Source of the DNA: Paenibacillus xylanexedens
GTDB taxonomy: Bacteria; Bacillota; Bacilli; Paenibacillales; Paenibacillaceae
DNA: 64,000 nt
Direction: 5' to 3'
NCBI RefSeq assembly: GCF_007676705.1
Contig: NZ_VEBF01000008.1
Location: 1 to 64,000 of the forward strand
Part shown: piece by piece, positions 17,879-26,543 of the stretch
Numbering within the stretch: the stretch's first letter is position 1
Layout: each line of letters begins with the position of its first letter
Notes under the pieces: generated by a model
Databases searched by the model: none
Told to the model about the DNA's origin: nothing
Seen by the model: only the letters and a program-made list of their open reading frames with translations
Made by a program: the position numbers and the translations under genes

Positions 17879-18835
17879 TTGCAAGCTAAAACTACCAAGA
17901 CAGCCGCCGCTCCTGCCGTCCATACCCGCCAGGTCGGCTGGTGGTCCCTATTGAAGCGGGATCTGTATCTCAGCAGGCATTATTATGTATTGATGGCACC
18001 GTTTATGCTGATTTTTTTCATGTTTACTGTCATTCCGGTCGGCATTTCACTCGGGCTCAGCTTTTTTCACTTCAATATGCTGGAGCTGCCGCGATTTGTC
18101 GGCTGGCAGAACTATTCCCGGCTTTTCCTGAACGATGACGTATTTCTGATCGCGCTCAAAAACACGCTGCTTTTTGCCGTAATTACAGGTCCTATCAGTT
18201 ATATTGCCTGCTTTTTGTTTGCGTGGATCATCAATGAGCTGTCTCCTAAAATTCGGGCGGTCATGACGCTAGTTTTCTATGCCCCATCCATATCGGGCAA
18301 CGTCTTTTTCATCTGGCTGATCATCTTCTCGGGTGACAGCTATGGGTATATGAACGGCTTCCTGATGCGCCTTGGCGTCGTACTGGAACCGATCCAATGG
18401 CTCGCAGACGAGAAGTATGTACTGGCAATCGTCATTATTGTACAGCTGTGGTTGAGCCTGGGAACCAGCTTCCTGGCCTTTATTGCAGGACTGCAAACCA
18501 TTGATCGTTCTCTGGTTGAAGCAGGAACCGTAGACGGGATTAAAAACCGCTGGCAGGAGCTCTGGTACATCACCTTGCCTTCGATGAGACCGCAGCTGAT
18601 GTTTGGTGCGGTAATGCAGATTACCGCTTCCTTCGCCGTAGCTGAGATATCCATCGCATTGGCAGGTTTCCCGAGCGTAAACTATGCGGCACACACAGTT
18701 GTCACGCATCTGATGGACTTCGGAACCATTCGTTTCGAGATGGGCTATGCCTCGGCCATCGCAACGGTCCTGTTTGCCCTGATGCTGGGTACAAACGTTT
18801 TCACGCAAAAAATGCTTAGAAAGATAGGTGAATGA
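17879..18835 (+). CDS. Sugar ABC transporter permease (MalF/UgpA type), pair 1
   Basis: A 318-residue membrane protein with six predicted helices and the inner-membrane EAA loop (E-A-G-T-V-D-G-I ending I-T-L-P) that docks the ATPase. It starts at TTG, with GGGAGG at 17867-17872 seven bases upstream. It pairs with the next gene, overlapping it by four bases (ATGA). Confidence 0.92.
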   Translation: MQAKTTKTAAAPAVHTRQVGWWSLLKRDLYLSRHYYVLMAPFMLIFFMFTVIPVGISLGLSFFHFNMLELPRFVGWQNYSRLFLNDDVFLIALKNTLLFAVITGPISYIACFLFAWIINELSPKIRAVMTLVFYAPSISGNVFFIWLIIFSGDSYGYMNGFLMRLGVVLEPIQWLADEKYVLAIVIIVQLWLSLGTSFLAFIAGLQTIDRSLVEAGTVDGIKNRWQELWYITLPSMRPQLMFGAVMQITASFAVAEISIALAGFPSVNYAAHTVVTHLMDFGTIRFEMGYASAIATVLFALMLGTNVFTQKMLRKIGE

Positions 18836-19713
18836 CGATGACCAGCAAAGTACGTGCCGTGTTTGGCATGCCAAAAAGGCTTAATCGGTCATTTACCGTC
18901 AGCCTGATGTTATTTGCATTGCTGGGCGTGTTCGGCTCCTTTATGGTGCTTCCGCTCATCTATGCTGTCAACAATGCATTCAAGCCGCTGGATGAGCTGT
19001 TTATTTTCCCGCCGCGCTTCTGGGTGAACAATCCGACAACGGAGAATTTTGCCGATCTGATCAACCTCATGGGCAATTCGTGGGTGCCGTTATCCCGCTA
19101 TATTGCCAACACTTTGCTCATTACGATACTTGGCACAGCGGGGCATATCCTTCTTGCATCTGCAGCGGCTTATCCGCTGGCGAAATATCGTTTTCCGGGT
19201 TCGAAAGTGTTGTTCACCATTGTCATTCTGTCCCTGATGTTCTCGCCGCATGTTACGGCGATTCCGAACTACATGGTCATGTCCTGGCTTGGCTGGATTA
19301 ACACTCATGCATCGATTATTGTGCCATCACTTGCGTTCTCGCTGGGACTTTTCCTGATGAAACAATTCATGGAGCAGATTCCCGATGCTTTGCTGGAGGC
19401 AGCCAAAATCGACGGAGCCAATGAATACCGGATATTTTGGAGCATCGTGATGCCCAATGTGAAGCCGGCATGGCTCACGCTCATGATCCTGCAGTTTCCA
19501 GCTCTATGGGGAACGGATGGCGGGAGTTTCATTTACAGTGAAAATCTCAAAACGCTGCATTATGCGCTCAGTCAGATTGTGCAGGGAGGGATTGCGAGAG
19601 CGGGTGTAGGTGCGGCTGTTGCCTTGCTGCTGATGATCGTACCGATCACCCTGTTTATCATCTCTCAGAGCAGTGTTATGCAGACGATGGCCACTTCGGG
19701 CATGAAAGAGTAG
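18832..19713 (+). CDS. Sugar ABC transporter permease (MalG type), pair 1
   Basis: A 293-residue permease with six helices and the EAA motif E-A-A-K-I-D-G-A-N-E-Y ending I-V-M-P. Its ATG overlaps the stop of the previous permease; a second ATG at 18838 has a better spaced AGGTG and could be the true start. No ATPase gene is nearby, so energy must come from a shared MsmX/UgpC-type ATPase. Confidence 0.92.
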   Translation: MTMTSKVRAVFGMPKRLNRSFTVSLMLFALLGVFGSFMVLPLIYAVNNAFKPLDELFIFPPRFWVNNPTTENFADLINLMGNSWVPLSRYIANTLLITILGTAGHILLASAAAYPLAKYRFPGSKVLFTIVILSLMFSPHVTAIPNYMVMSWLGWINTHASIIVPSLAFSLGLFLMKQFMEQIPDALLEAAKIDGANEYRIFWSIVMPNVKPAWLTLMILQFPALWGTDGGSFIYSENLKTLHYALSQIVQGGIARAGVGAAVALLLMIVPITLFIISQSSVMQTMATSGMKE

Positions 19714-19728
19714 AAAGGAGGCAGCGAG

Positions 19729-21192
19729 GTGCGGAGAAGCACATGGAAAAAACGTAAATCGATCATCATGGGCATGATCTGCCTCCTGTTGTTCGTTCAA
19801 GAGGCGCCCTACGTGAGTGCAGACGGTAAAACGGATGCGTATCTTTATTCCTTCTGGGGTGACGCAGTTCCGGCACCGGCGGCATATGAGGCAACAACCA
19901 TTATCACCGGCAAGAAGCTGAACACAACTCCTATGAAAGAGCCTAGCGACATGCATGTTACCGCCAATCAGCACGTCTTTGTGCTCGATTCGGGCAATGG
20001 TCGCATCATTGAGATGGATCGCAATTTCAAGCTGGTACGGACGATTGATTCATTTGAGCAGGAAGGCAAGGAAGATCATTTTAAGAATCCACAGGGATTG
20101 TACGTCACGGAAAAAGGCCATCTGCTGGTGGCAGATTCGGATAATCATCGGGTGGTGCATCTGGATGAACAGGGGAAGCTGGTCAAGATTGTGTCTGAAC
20201 CGAAATCGGATCTGCTAAAAGCAGACTTCCAGTTTAAACCGATACGGATTGTTATGGACAAAGGGGAACGCATCTACGTCATGGCCGAAGGCGTATTTGA
20301 TGGATTCATGGAGTTCAGCGCCGACGGTACGTTCTCTTCCTTCATTGGAGCGAACAGAGTCCAGGTGGACCCGGTGGAATATCTGTGGAAAAGGTTTGCA
20401 ACACGGGAGCAGCGCAGCCAGATGGTGATGTTCACTCCAACGGAATTTACCAATCTGGATATGGATGAAGAGGGCTTTATTTACGCCACTAGCGGGGATC
20501 GCGGCAAAGATCCGGTCAAGAAGCTGAATGCCCAGGGGACAGACATTTTGCGCAGAGAAGGCTATCAGACTCCGCAGGGTGATATGGTATATACCCAGGA
20601 AGCCGGGCCATCTCGCCTGATTGATGTGGATGTGGGGGACAGTGACATGTATTCCGTACTGGATTCCAGCAAGGGCCGAATCTTCACCTACAATGGAGAC
20701 GGATATCTGCTCCATATTTTTGGCGGCATCGGGAACCGCCTGGGCCAATTTAAAACACCTGTTGCCCTGGAACGTGCGGGAGACCGGATGTTAGTTCTGG
20801 ATAAAGCGCTGGGCGAAATCACCGTCTTTCAAACAACTGAATACGGACGTACGCTCCACGAAGCGGTGCGCAGCTACTATAACGGTGATGAAGATCAATC
20901 TTCAGTGCTGTTTGCGCAAGCTGCCGAGATGAACGCTAATCTGGAATATGCGTATGCGGGAATTGGCAAAGCACTGCTTCGTCAGAAGGAATACGCCGAA
21001 TCTGCGAAATATTTCAAACGCAGCATGGAGCCCAAAGGGTACTCCAAAGCTTTTCTTTTGTACCGCAAAGAGCTGATGCGTGAGCATTTTTCATGGATGA
21101 TGTCCGGTATATTCCTGGCTGTCGCTGCGTTTGTCACCGTCATCATCGTTCGCAGGCAGAAAAGGAGGACTACGAATGCAGGCATCAAGTAA
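19729..21192 (+). CDS. Exported NHL-repeat / TPR protein with C-terminal membrane anchor
   Basis: A 487-residue protein. A signal peptide (1-32) precedes NHL-type beta-propeller repeats (about 60-380), for example V-F-V-L-D-S-G-N-G-R-I and L-L-V-A-D-S-D-N-H-R-V; a short TPR-like helical pair follows (about 395-445), and a single membrane helix (about 457-477) ends in basic residues. The propeller thus sits outside the cell, held by the C-terminal helix. It starts at GTG with AAAGGAGG upstream. No catalytic motif is visible. Its place between permease pairs suggests a scaffold or sensor for the transport complex; this is inference. Confidence 0.8.
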   Translation: MRRSTWKKRKSIIMGMICLLLFVQEAPYVSADGKTDAYLYSFWGDAVPAPAAYEATTIITGKKLNTTPMKEPSDMHVTANQHVFVLDSGNGRIIEMDRNFKLVRTIDSFEQEGKEDHFKNPQGLYVTEKGHLLVADSDNHRVVHLDEQGKLVKIVSEPKSDLLKADFQFKPIRIVMDKGERIYVMAEGVFDGFMEFSADGTFSSFIGANRVQVDPVEYLWKRFATREQRSQMVMFTPTEFTNLDMDEEGFIYATSGDRGKDPVKKLNAQGTDILRREGYQTPQGDMVYTQEAGPSRLIDVDVGDSDMYSVLDSSKGRIFTYNGDGYLLHIFGGIGNRLGQFKTPVALERAGDRMLVLDKALGEITVFQTTEYGRTLHEAVRSYYNGDEDQSSVLFAQAAEMNANLEYAYAGIGKALLRQKEYAESAKYFKRSMEPKGYSKAFLLYRKELMREHFSWMMSGIFLAVAAFVTVIIVRRQKRRTTNAGIK

Positions 21193-21811
21193 GCAATTAT
21201 ACCAGTACCCGCTGCATCTGATTTTTCATCCGTTTGACGGATACTGGGAATTGAAATATGAACGGAACCAGAGAAACTCACTGCTGATTGCTTTCATGAT
21301 CCTGGTGCTTCTGGTCATCACCAAAATTTTGCATGCCCAGTACAGCGGTTTTCTCATTAACCTCAGTAATCCAAAGTACCTGAACAGTCTGCTTGAAATG
21401 GTGTATGTCATTATTCCGGTGCTGTTTTGGTGTGTGGCCAACTGGTCGTTAACCACATTGATGGACGGGGAAGGCAAGTTCTCCGAAATTTTCATGTCAA
21501 CGTGTTTTGCACTGGTACCGTTGTTCCTCATTCATTTCCCATGGATCTGGCTGAGTCTTGTGATCTCTGCGCAGGAAACTGCCTTTTATTATTTCTCCAA
21601 TGCACTCGCCGTTGCGTGGACGGTATATCTGTTATTTGTGGGGAATATGACGGTTCATCAGTACACACCAGCCAAAACGGTGCTCACGATGCTGCTGACA
21701 CTTGTAGCGATGGCATTTATGGCATTTCTGTGCCTGTTATTCTTTAGTCTTGTACAGCAGATTGTATCGTTTGTCGTAACCATCTATCAGGAATTAGTGC
21801 TTCGGGGCTAA
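21176..21811 (+). CDS. YIP1-family membrane protein
   Basis: A 211-residue protein with five predicted membrane helices and the YIP1-like N-terminus H-P-F-D-G-Y-W-E-L-K-Y. The ATG at 21176 has AAAGGAGG at 21160-21167 and lies inside the end of the NHL/TPR gene (17-base overlap), so the two are coupled. YIP1 proteins in bacteria have no defined biochemical role. In this operon it probably helps assemble or position the transporter. Function unknown. Confidence 0.8.
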   Translation: MQASSKQLYQYPLHLIFHPFDGYWELKYERNQRNSLLIAFMILVLLVITKILHAQYSGFLINLSNPKYLNSLLEMVYVIIPVLFWCVANWSLTTLMDGEGKFSEIFMSTCFALVPLFLIHFPWIWLSLVISAQETAFYYFSNALAVAWTVYLLFVGNMTVHQYTPAKTVLTMLLTLVAMAFMAFLCLLFFSLVQQIVSFVVTIYQELVLRG

Positions 21812-21828
21812 GGGAGGAGGAATTTGTT

Positions 21829-24405
21829 ATGAATTATACCGTAGCCAAAAAAATAACAGGAATGCTGCTCGCGGGCAGTCTGCTTCTTGGCGGTTGTCAA
21901 TTCTCGCCAACACCGCTCGCTCATGAGACAGTGACTGCCGCAGATCCGACGGACTTTCCCTCCCTGCCTCCCGGAGAGAAACTGAAATCATCTTTCAGCG
22001 ATGTCCGCCTTCCCGGCATGGTAGGCATTGCGCAGAATGCTGCGCTGCAATTGTTCATTAAAGAAGAGACTGCCGAAATTGCAGTGATTCACACGCAGAG
22101 CGGCCAGATCTGGCGCAGCAATCCTGCAGATCGTGAGCAGGATGGGGTTGCAGCCGGGATAAACAAAGACCTTTTGTCATCACAAACAAAGCTCAGCTTC
22201 TTCAACAGCCTTGGACAGAGCAGCACCGTGAATTCCTTCACGGATAGTGTTGCACACAAGCAGATAAGCTACGAGGTGCTGCCAGGCGGCGTGCGGGTTC
22301 ACTACCAGTTTGGAAGCACTGAGCGATCCATAGAAGACTTGCCGATGAAGATCAGCAAGGAGCGATTCGAACAAAAGCTGCTTGCACAGCTAGATAAGGC
22401 CGGGCAGCGGGCCTTGAAGGTCGGCTATGCGGAAGATAAGGATGAAGGCGCTTACGTCCGGATTGATAAGGCGATGCAAGGATTGCAATTGTCCCGGGCC
22501 TTGAAGGCTTTTGACACAGCCGGTTACACATCGGAGGATCTGGCTCAGGATCATGCCGAGTTTGGCATTGAAGAGGAACGAAGTGGACCACGTCTGTTTA
22601 TGCTTACGATGGAATATGAGCTTGATGGAGAGGATCTGCTCGTGCGTGTTCCGTCCTCAGGCATACATTTTCCAGAGGAATATCCGATCAACAGCATATC
22701 TGTAATGGATTACTTCGGGGCCGGGGGTTCAGAAGAAGAGGGCTCCATACTGGTGCCGGACGGTTCGGGAGCGCTGATCCATTTTAACAATGGCAAGCTG
22801 CAGTATCCTGCCTATCAACAAGATATATACGGACCGGATATGACCATGAAACTGCGGGAAGCAAGTTCGAATGAAGCCAGAGCCAGGTTGCCGGTATTTG
22901 GACTGATTCGGAAAGAGGGAGCTTTCCTGGGCATTATTGAAGAAGGGGATGCCGTTGCAGTTGTGAATGCCGATATCAGCGGCAAGCTGAACAGCTACAA
23001 CAACGTATATCCCAGCTTCTATGTGGTGAACAAGAGCGATGTGACGCTTCAGGCAAGTGATATGGTTCGTACACTTCCGAAATTCCAGAAAAAACCGACC
23101 GCGTCTGATTTCGTCGTTCGATATGCTTTTGTCGGGGCGGATAAGGCCTCGTACTCGGGGCTTGCATCTCTCTATCGGGATTATCTGATGCAAAACGGCG
23201 GACTTCCCGAGTTGAACGCCAGCAAGGAGCAGAGTAACGTTCCCTTTTATCTGCAACTGTTCGGTGGCATGACAACAAGACAGCATATGTTGGGCATACC
23301 GTATGATTCAACGGAGGCTTTGACCACATTTAATGAAGCCAAAAACATTCTCTCTGCCTTGACGGAGAAGAAGGTATCCAATATTCAGGTGCGCTATGCA
23401 GGATGGCTTAACGGCGGGCTTCATCATCGACTGCCGGATTCCATCCAAGTAGACGGCGCGGTAGGCGGGAAAAAGGGATTGCGGGAATTCAGCGCATACA
23501 CACAAGAAGCGGGCATCGGTTTCTATCCCGATATCGCTCTGCTGAATGTGCAATCCAAAAAAGGGTTTAAACCGTCCAAAGAAGCTTCACGCACATTAAC
23601 TCAGGAACCGGCGGTCTTGTATCCGATGAACCAGGCCATCCAGCGGCGGGACCGGGATCGTTCACCATCCTATGTGCTTTCGCCCAACATGCTGGAGGAC
23701 GTGACGGCAGACATGTTAGATGAGCTCAGGTCCCTTCAAAAGGATGGACTGTCGCTGAGCCTGAATGATCTGGCAGCTCAGTTAAACAGCGATATGAATC
23801 CGAAAAAGCTGGTGGACCGAACACAAGCGCTTGGCTCCGTAAAGAAGGCACTTGAACAGATCGGGCAGCAGTCTGGCTCGCTTGTTGCTGAAGGCGGGAA
23901 CGCTTATGCCCTGCCGTATGTAACTGGTCTGACAGATGCGCCAATGACCAGCAGTCGTTTCAAGCTAGAGGATGAAGAGATTCCGTTCTATCAGCTCGTT
24001 GTACACGGCAGCATCGGTTATACGGGGACGCCATACAATCTCTCCACATATACCAATGCAAGGCAATATGTGCTGAAGCTGATTGAATATGGAGCCAGTC
24101 CTTACTTTGCATGGTTCAATGCGCCAAACCATGTTGTGAAAGAAACGGATTATGATGATCTCTACGCGGCGAATTATGAACAATGGATCGATCTGGCCGC
24201 CGAGATCTACAACGAGGTGAACCAGGTGAACCAGCCGTTTGCCGGACGTTCCATGATATCTCATGAATCCCTGGAGGAGGGCGTCTTCCGGACAACATAT
24301 GAAGGTGGCGGGTTCGTAATCGTCAATTATAACGACTTCCCTGTAGAAGTTAACAACGATACAGTGGAAGCCCAAAGCTATGTGACTGGTGGTGAGCAGC
24401 TCTGA
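21829..24405 (+). CDS. DUF5696-type lipoprotein
   Basis: An 858-residue lipoprotein: signal peptide with L-L-L-G-G-C (C23). The N-terminal half (about 60-430) is beta-rich and recalls the lectin-like sandwich that precedes TIM barrels in glycosidases; the second half (about 440-800) alternates helices and strands, with motifs such as V-R-Y-A-G-W-L-N-G-G and L-S-L-N-D-L-A, and could be a TIM barrel. I recognise it as a DUF5696-type protein from its operon setting and overall pattern. I do not see assured catalytic acids, so enzyme activity is unproven. GGGAGGAGG lies before the ATG. The next permease starts on its stop codon. Confidence 0.72.
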   Translation: MNYTVAKKITGMLLAGSLLLGGCQFSPTPLAHETVTAADPTDFPSLPPGEKLKSSFSDVRLPGMVGIAQNAALQLFIKEETAEIAVIHTQSGQIWRSNPADREQDGVAAGINKDLLSSQTKLSFFNSLGQSSTVNSFTDSVAHKQISYEVLPGGVRVHYQFGSTERSIEDLPMKISKERFEQKLLAQLDKAGQRALKVGYAEDKDEGAYVRIDKAMQGLQLSRALKAFDTAGYTSEDLAQDHAEFGIEEERSGPRLFMLTMEYELDGEDLLVRVPSSGIHFPEEYPINSISVMDYFGAGGSEEEGSILVPDGSGALIHFNNGKLQYPAYQQDIYGPDMTMKLREASSNEARARLPVFGLIRKEGAFLGIIEEGDAVAVVNADISGKLNSYNNVYPSFYVVNKSDVTLQASDMVRTLPKFQKKPTASDFVVRYAFVGADKASYSGLASLYRDYLMQNGGLPELNASKEQSNVPFYLQLFGGMTTRQHMLGIPYDSTEALTTFNEAKNILSALTEKKVSNIQVRYAGWLNGGLHHRLPDSIQVDGAVGGKKGLREFSAYTQEAGIGFYPDIALLNVQSKKGFKPSKEASRTLTQEPAVLYPMNQAIQRRDRDRSPSYVLSPNMLEDVTADMLDELRSLQKDGLSLSLNDLAAQLNSDMNPKKLVDRTQALGSVKKALEQIGQQSGSLVAEGGNAYALPYVTGLTDAPMTSSRFKLEDEEIPFYQLVVHGSIGYTGTPYNLSTYTNARQYVLKLIEYGASPYFAWFNAPNHVVKETDYDDLYAANYEQWIDLAAEIYNEVNQVNQPFAGRSMISHESLEEGVFRTTYEGGGFVIVNYNDFPVEVNNDTVEAQSYVTGGEQL

Positions 24406-25304
24406 AGACGCTCCTGAAATGGAAATGGGGAAGTCGTACGTATGCTCAGCAGAAAGCCATGTGGGGCGTAATCTACGTGCTTCCCTGGCTCATTGGTTTT
24501 GTGTTGTTTTTCTTCATTCCGCTGTTAGCCTCTCTGCGATACAGCATGAGTACAATTCAAGCCAGCGCGGAAGGCATAGCGATTCAGTTCACCGGTGTCG
24601 CCAATTACATTCAGGCGCTCACCGTCAATACAAGCTTTAACCGTGCGTTAATTGAGGCGATCACAGACGTACTTATCAACGTACCGCTTATCGTTATATT
24701 CAGTCTGTTCCTTGCCGTCATCCTGAATCAGAAGTTCAGGGGCCGGGCTGTAGCGCGGTCGATCTTTTTCCTGCCCGTTATTCTGGCATCGGGAGTGATT
24801 ATGACACTGGAGAGCACCAGCCTGATTGAAGCGGTTAATCAGAGCAGCACAGGTGGAAGCTCACTCGGGACATTTGAACTCGAAAATCTGATGGTTAACG
24901 CCGGAGTGAGCGATTGGATCGTCACGTATCTGAGCAGCGCCGTAGATCGGATCTATCAGATCGTCAGTCAATCCGGTGTACAGATTTTGATCTTTTTGGC
25001 AGGGATCCAGACGATTTCCCCTCAACTGTATGAGGCTTCGAAGATGGAAGGGGCGACGGGTTATGAAGCCTTCTGGAAAATTACGTTCCCGATGGTCAGC
25101 CCGCTTATTTTTGTCAATGCGATCTATACAATCATTGATTCGTTTGCCAATAACGCCATGACGGAACTGATCCGGGATACCGGCTTCGTCAAATTTGACT
25201 TTGGATTAAGTTCTGCCATGGCATGGGTCTACTTTCTGGCCATTGCCATCATTCTGGTTATCGTATCCATCATTTTCTCGAAGCGAGTCTTCTATCAAGA
25301 TTAG
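24402..25304 (+). CDS. Sugar ABC transporter permease (MalF type), pair 2, probable CTG start
   Basis: A 300-residue permease with six helices and EAA motif E-A-S-K-M-E-G-A-T-G-Y ending I-T-F-P. The first ATG in frame (24459) leaves no cytoplasmic N-terminus and has no ribosome site. Reading back to the in-frame stop at 24393 gives a sensible basic leader (K-T-L-L-K-W-K-W-G-S-R-T-Y-A-Q-Q-K-A), and the only near-start codon there is CTG at 24402, preceded by GGTGAG and overlapping the upstream TGA as CTGA. I take CTG as the likely start. Confidence 0.8.
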   Translation: MKTLLKWKWGSRTYAQQKAMWGVIYVLPWLIGFVLFFFIPLLASLRYSMSTIQASAEGIAIQFTGVANYIQALTVNTSFNRALIEAITDVLINVPLIVIFSLFLAVILNQKFRGRAVARSIFFLPVILASGVIMTLESTSLIEAVNQSSTGGSSLGTFELENLMVNAGVSDWIVTYLSSAVDRIYQIVSQSGVQILIFLAGIQTISPQLYEASKMEGATGYEAFWKITFPMVSPLIFVNAIYTIIDSFANNAMTELIRDTGFVKFDFGLSSAMAWVYFLAIAIILVIVSIIFSKRVFYQD

Positions 25305-25321
25305 AAAGGAGGGTGTCCCAC

Positions 25322-26269
25322 TTGACAACATCACGATTATTATCGCTGGAGCATTGGAAAGGCTGGCTGTGGGCCATGATCCGATTCGTTCTGATTACCG
25401 GGCTTTCCTTCGTTATCCTGTTTCCCATATTTCAGAAGGTTTCCACATCCATCAAAGCTAAAGGTGATCTGTATTCGGCAGTGGTGGTGTGGATTCCACA
25501 GAACTTCTCCATCGACAATTTCAAAGAGGCGATACGCGTAATGGATTACTGGGCAACGCTGTTTAATACGTTTGCCCTGTCTGCAACGACTACACTGCTG
25601 ACTACAGCATCCTGTGCACTTGCAGGATACGGATTCGCCAGACTGAAATTCAGGGGAAGCAACTGGCTGTTTGCCGGTGTAATTCTGACGATTCTTGTAC
25701 CGCCAACGACCATTCTCATTCCGGTATACCTGAATCTGAAAAGCTTTGACCTGATGGGGCTTATGACGCTTATAGCCGGCAAACCTGTTAATTTGCTTAA
25801 CACCTATTGGCCGTTTATTCTGACGGCGATTACGGCCAATTCACTTAAGGCCGGCTTGTACATCTTTATCTTCCGGCAATTCTTCAGAGGTATTCCGAAG
25901 GAAGTGGAGGAGGCGGCCTATGTGGACGGCGCGGGCATCGGACGAACATTTTCAAGAATCATGCTGCCCAATGCCATTCCGTCCATGGTAACAGTCATGC
26001 TGTTTTCCTTCGTATGGCAGTGGAACGACAGCTTCTATACGACGACTTATCTGACTTCAAGTAAAGTCATGTCGACTCAGTTATCGTCCCTTCCGTATAA
26101 TCTGGCCCAGCAGGTTACTGACGGTGCAGCTTCCCAGGCCGATCCGTTCTATCTGAGTATGATCCAGGATACAGGAATTCTTCTTGCCATTCTGCCTTTG
26201 ATCGTCATCTATTTATTCGTGCAACGATATTTCGTAGAGAGTGTAGAGCGTACGGGAATCGTCGGTTAA
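25322..26269 (+). CDS. Sugar ABC transporter permease (MalG type), pair 2
   Basis: A 315-residue permease with EAA motif E-A-A-Y-V-D-G-A-G ending I-M-L-P and six helices. TTG at 25322 is chosen because AAAGGAGGG at 25305-25313 lies just upstream; no better start exists. It closes the second permease pair of this operon. Confidence 0.92.
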   Translation: MTTSRLLSLEHWKGWLWAMIRFVLITGLSFVILFPIFQKVSTSIKAKGDLYSAVVVWIPQNFSIDNFKEAIRVMDYWATLFNTFALSATTTLLTTASCALAGYGFARLKFRGSNWLFAGVILTILVPPTTILIPVYLNLKSFDLMGLMTLIAGKPVNLLNTYWPFILTAITANSLKAGLYIFIFRQFFRGIPKEVEEAAYVDGAGIGRTFSRIMLPNAIPSMVTVMLFSFVWQWNDSFYTTTYLTSSKVMSTQLSSLPYNLAQQVTDGAASQADPFYLSMIQDTGILLAILPLIVIYLFVQRYFVESVERTGIVG

Positions 26270-26327
26270 GTTAAGTTTTCCTGTACGTTTGGAGTGGGAT
26301 CAGACTGGAAGAGGGAGGAGGAACTTC

Positions 26328-26462
26328 ATGCAACATTCCATCTGTGAAAAGGGGGCATGTAACGATCTCATGAACGTCTGCTCACAGCATAACCGCGATC
26401 CTTCCCTACGCAGGATCCCCCTACTGGTGTGGAACGCGCTGCGGGAGCGGGCGCCGACCTGA
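26328..26462 (+). CDS. Small 44-residue reading frame, possibly a broken gene
   Basis: Starts with a very strong ribosome site (GAGGGAGGAGG) at ATG 26328, so translation is plausible. The product is basic with three cysteines and resembles nothing I know. In the +2 frame an open stretch continues past the stop (about 26393 to 26540) with a protein-like composition (D-L-S-D-L-F-D-Q-R-Y-S-D-G-A-Y-S-H), which ends at a TAA just before the GH5 start. The two could be halves of a frameshifted gene. It may be the last cistron of the long operon. Confidence 0.35.
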   Translation: MQHSICEKGACNDLMNVCSQHNRDPSLRRIPLLVWNALRERAPT

Positions 26463-26543
26463 GCGATCTGTTTGATCAGAGATACTCTGACGGAGCATAC
26501 TCGCATTATTGCAAGGCAATATATCAGATCAGGAGGAATTAAA

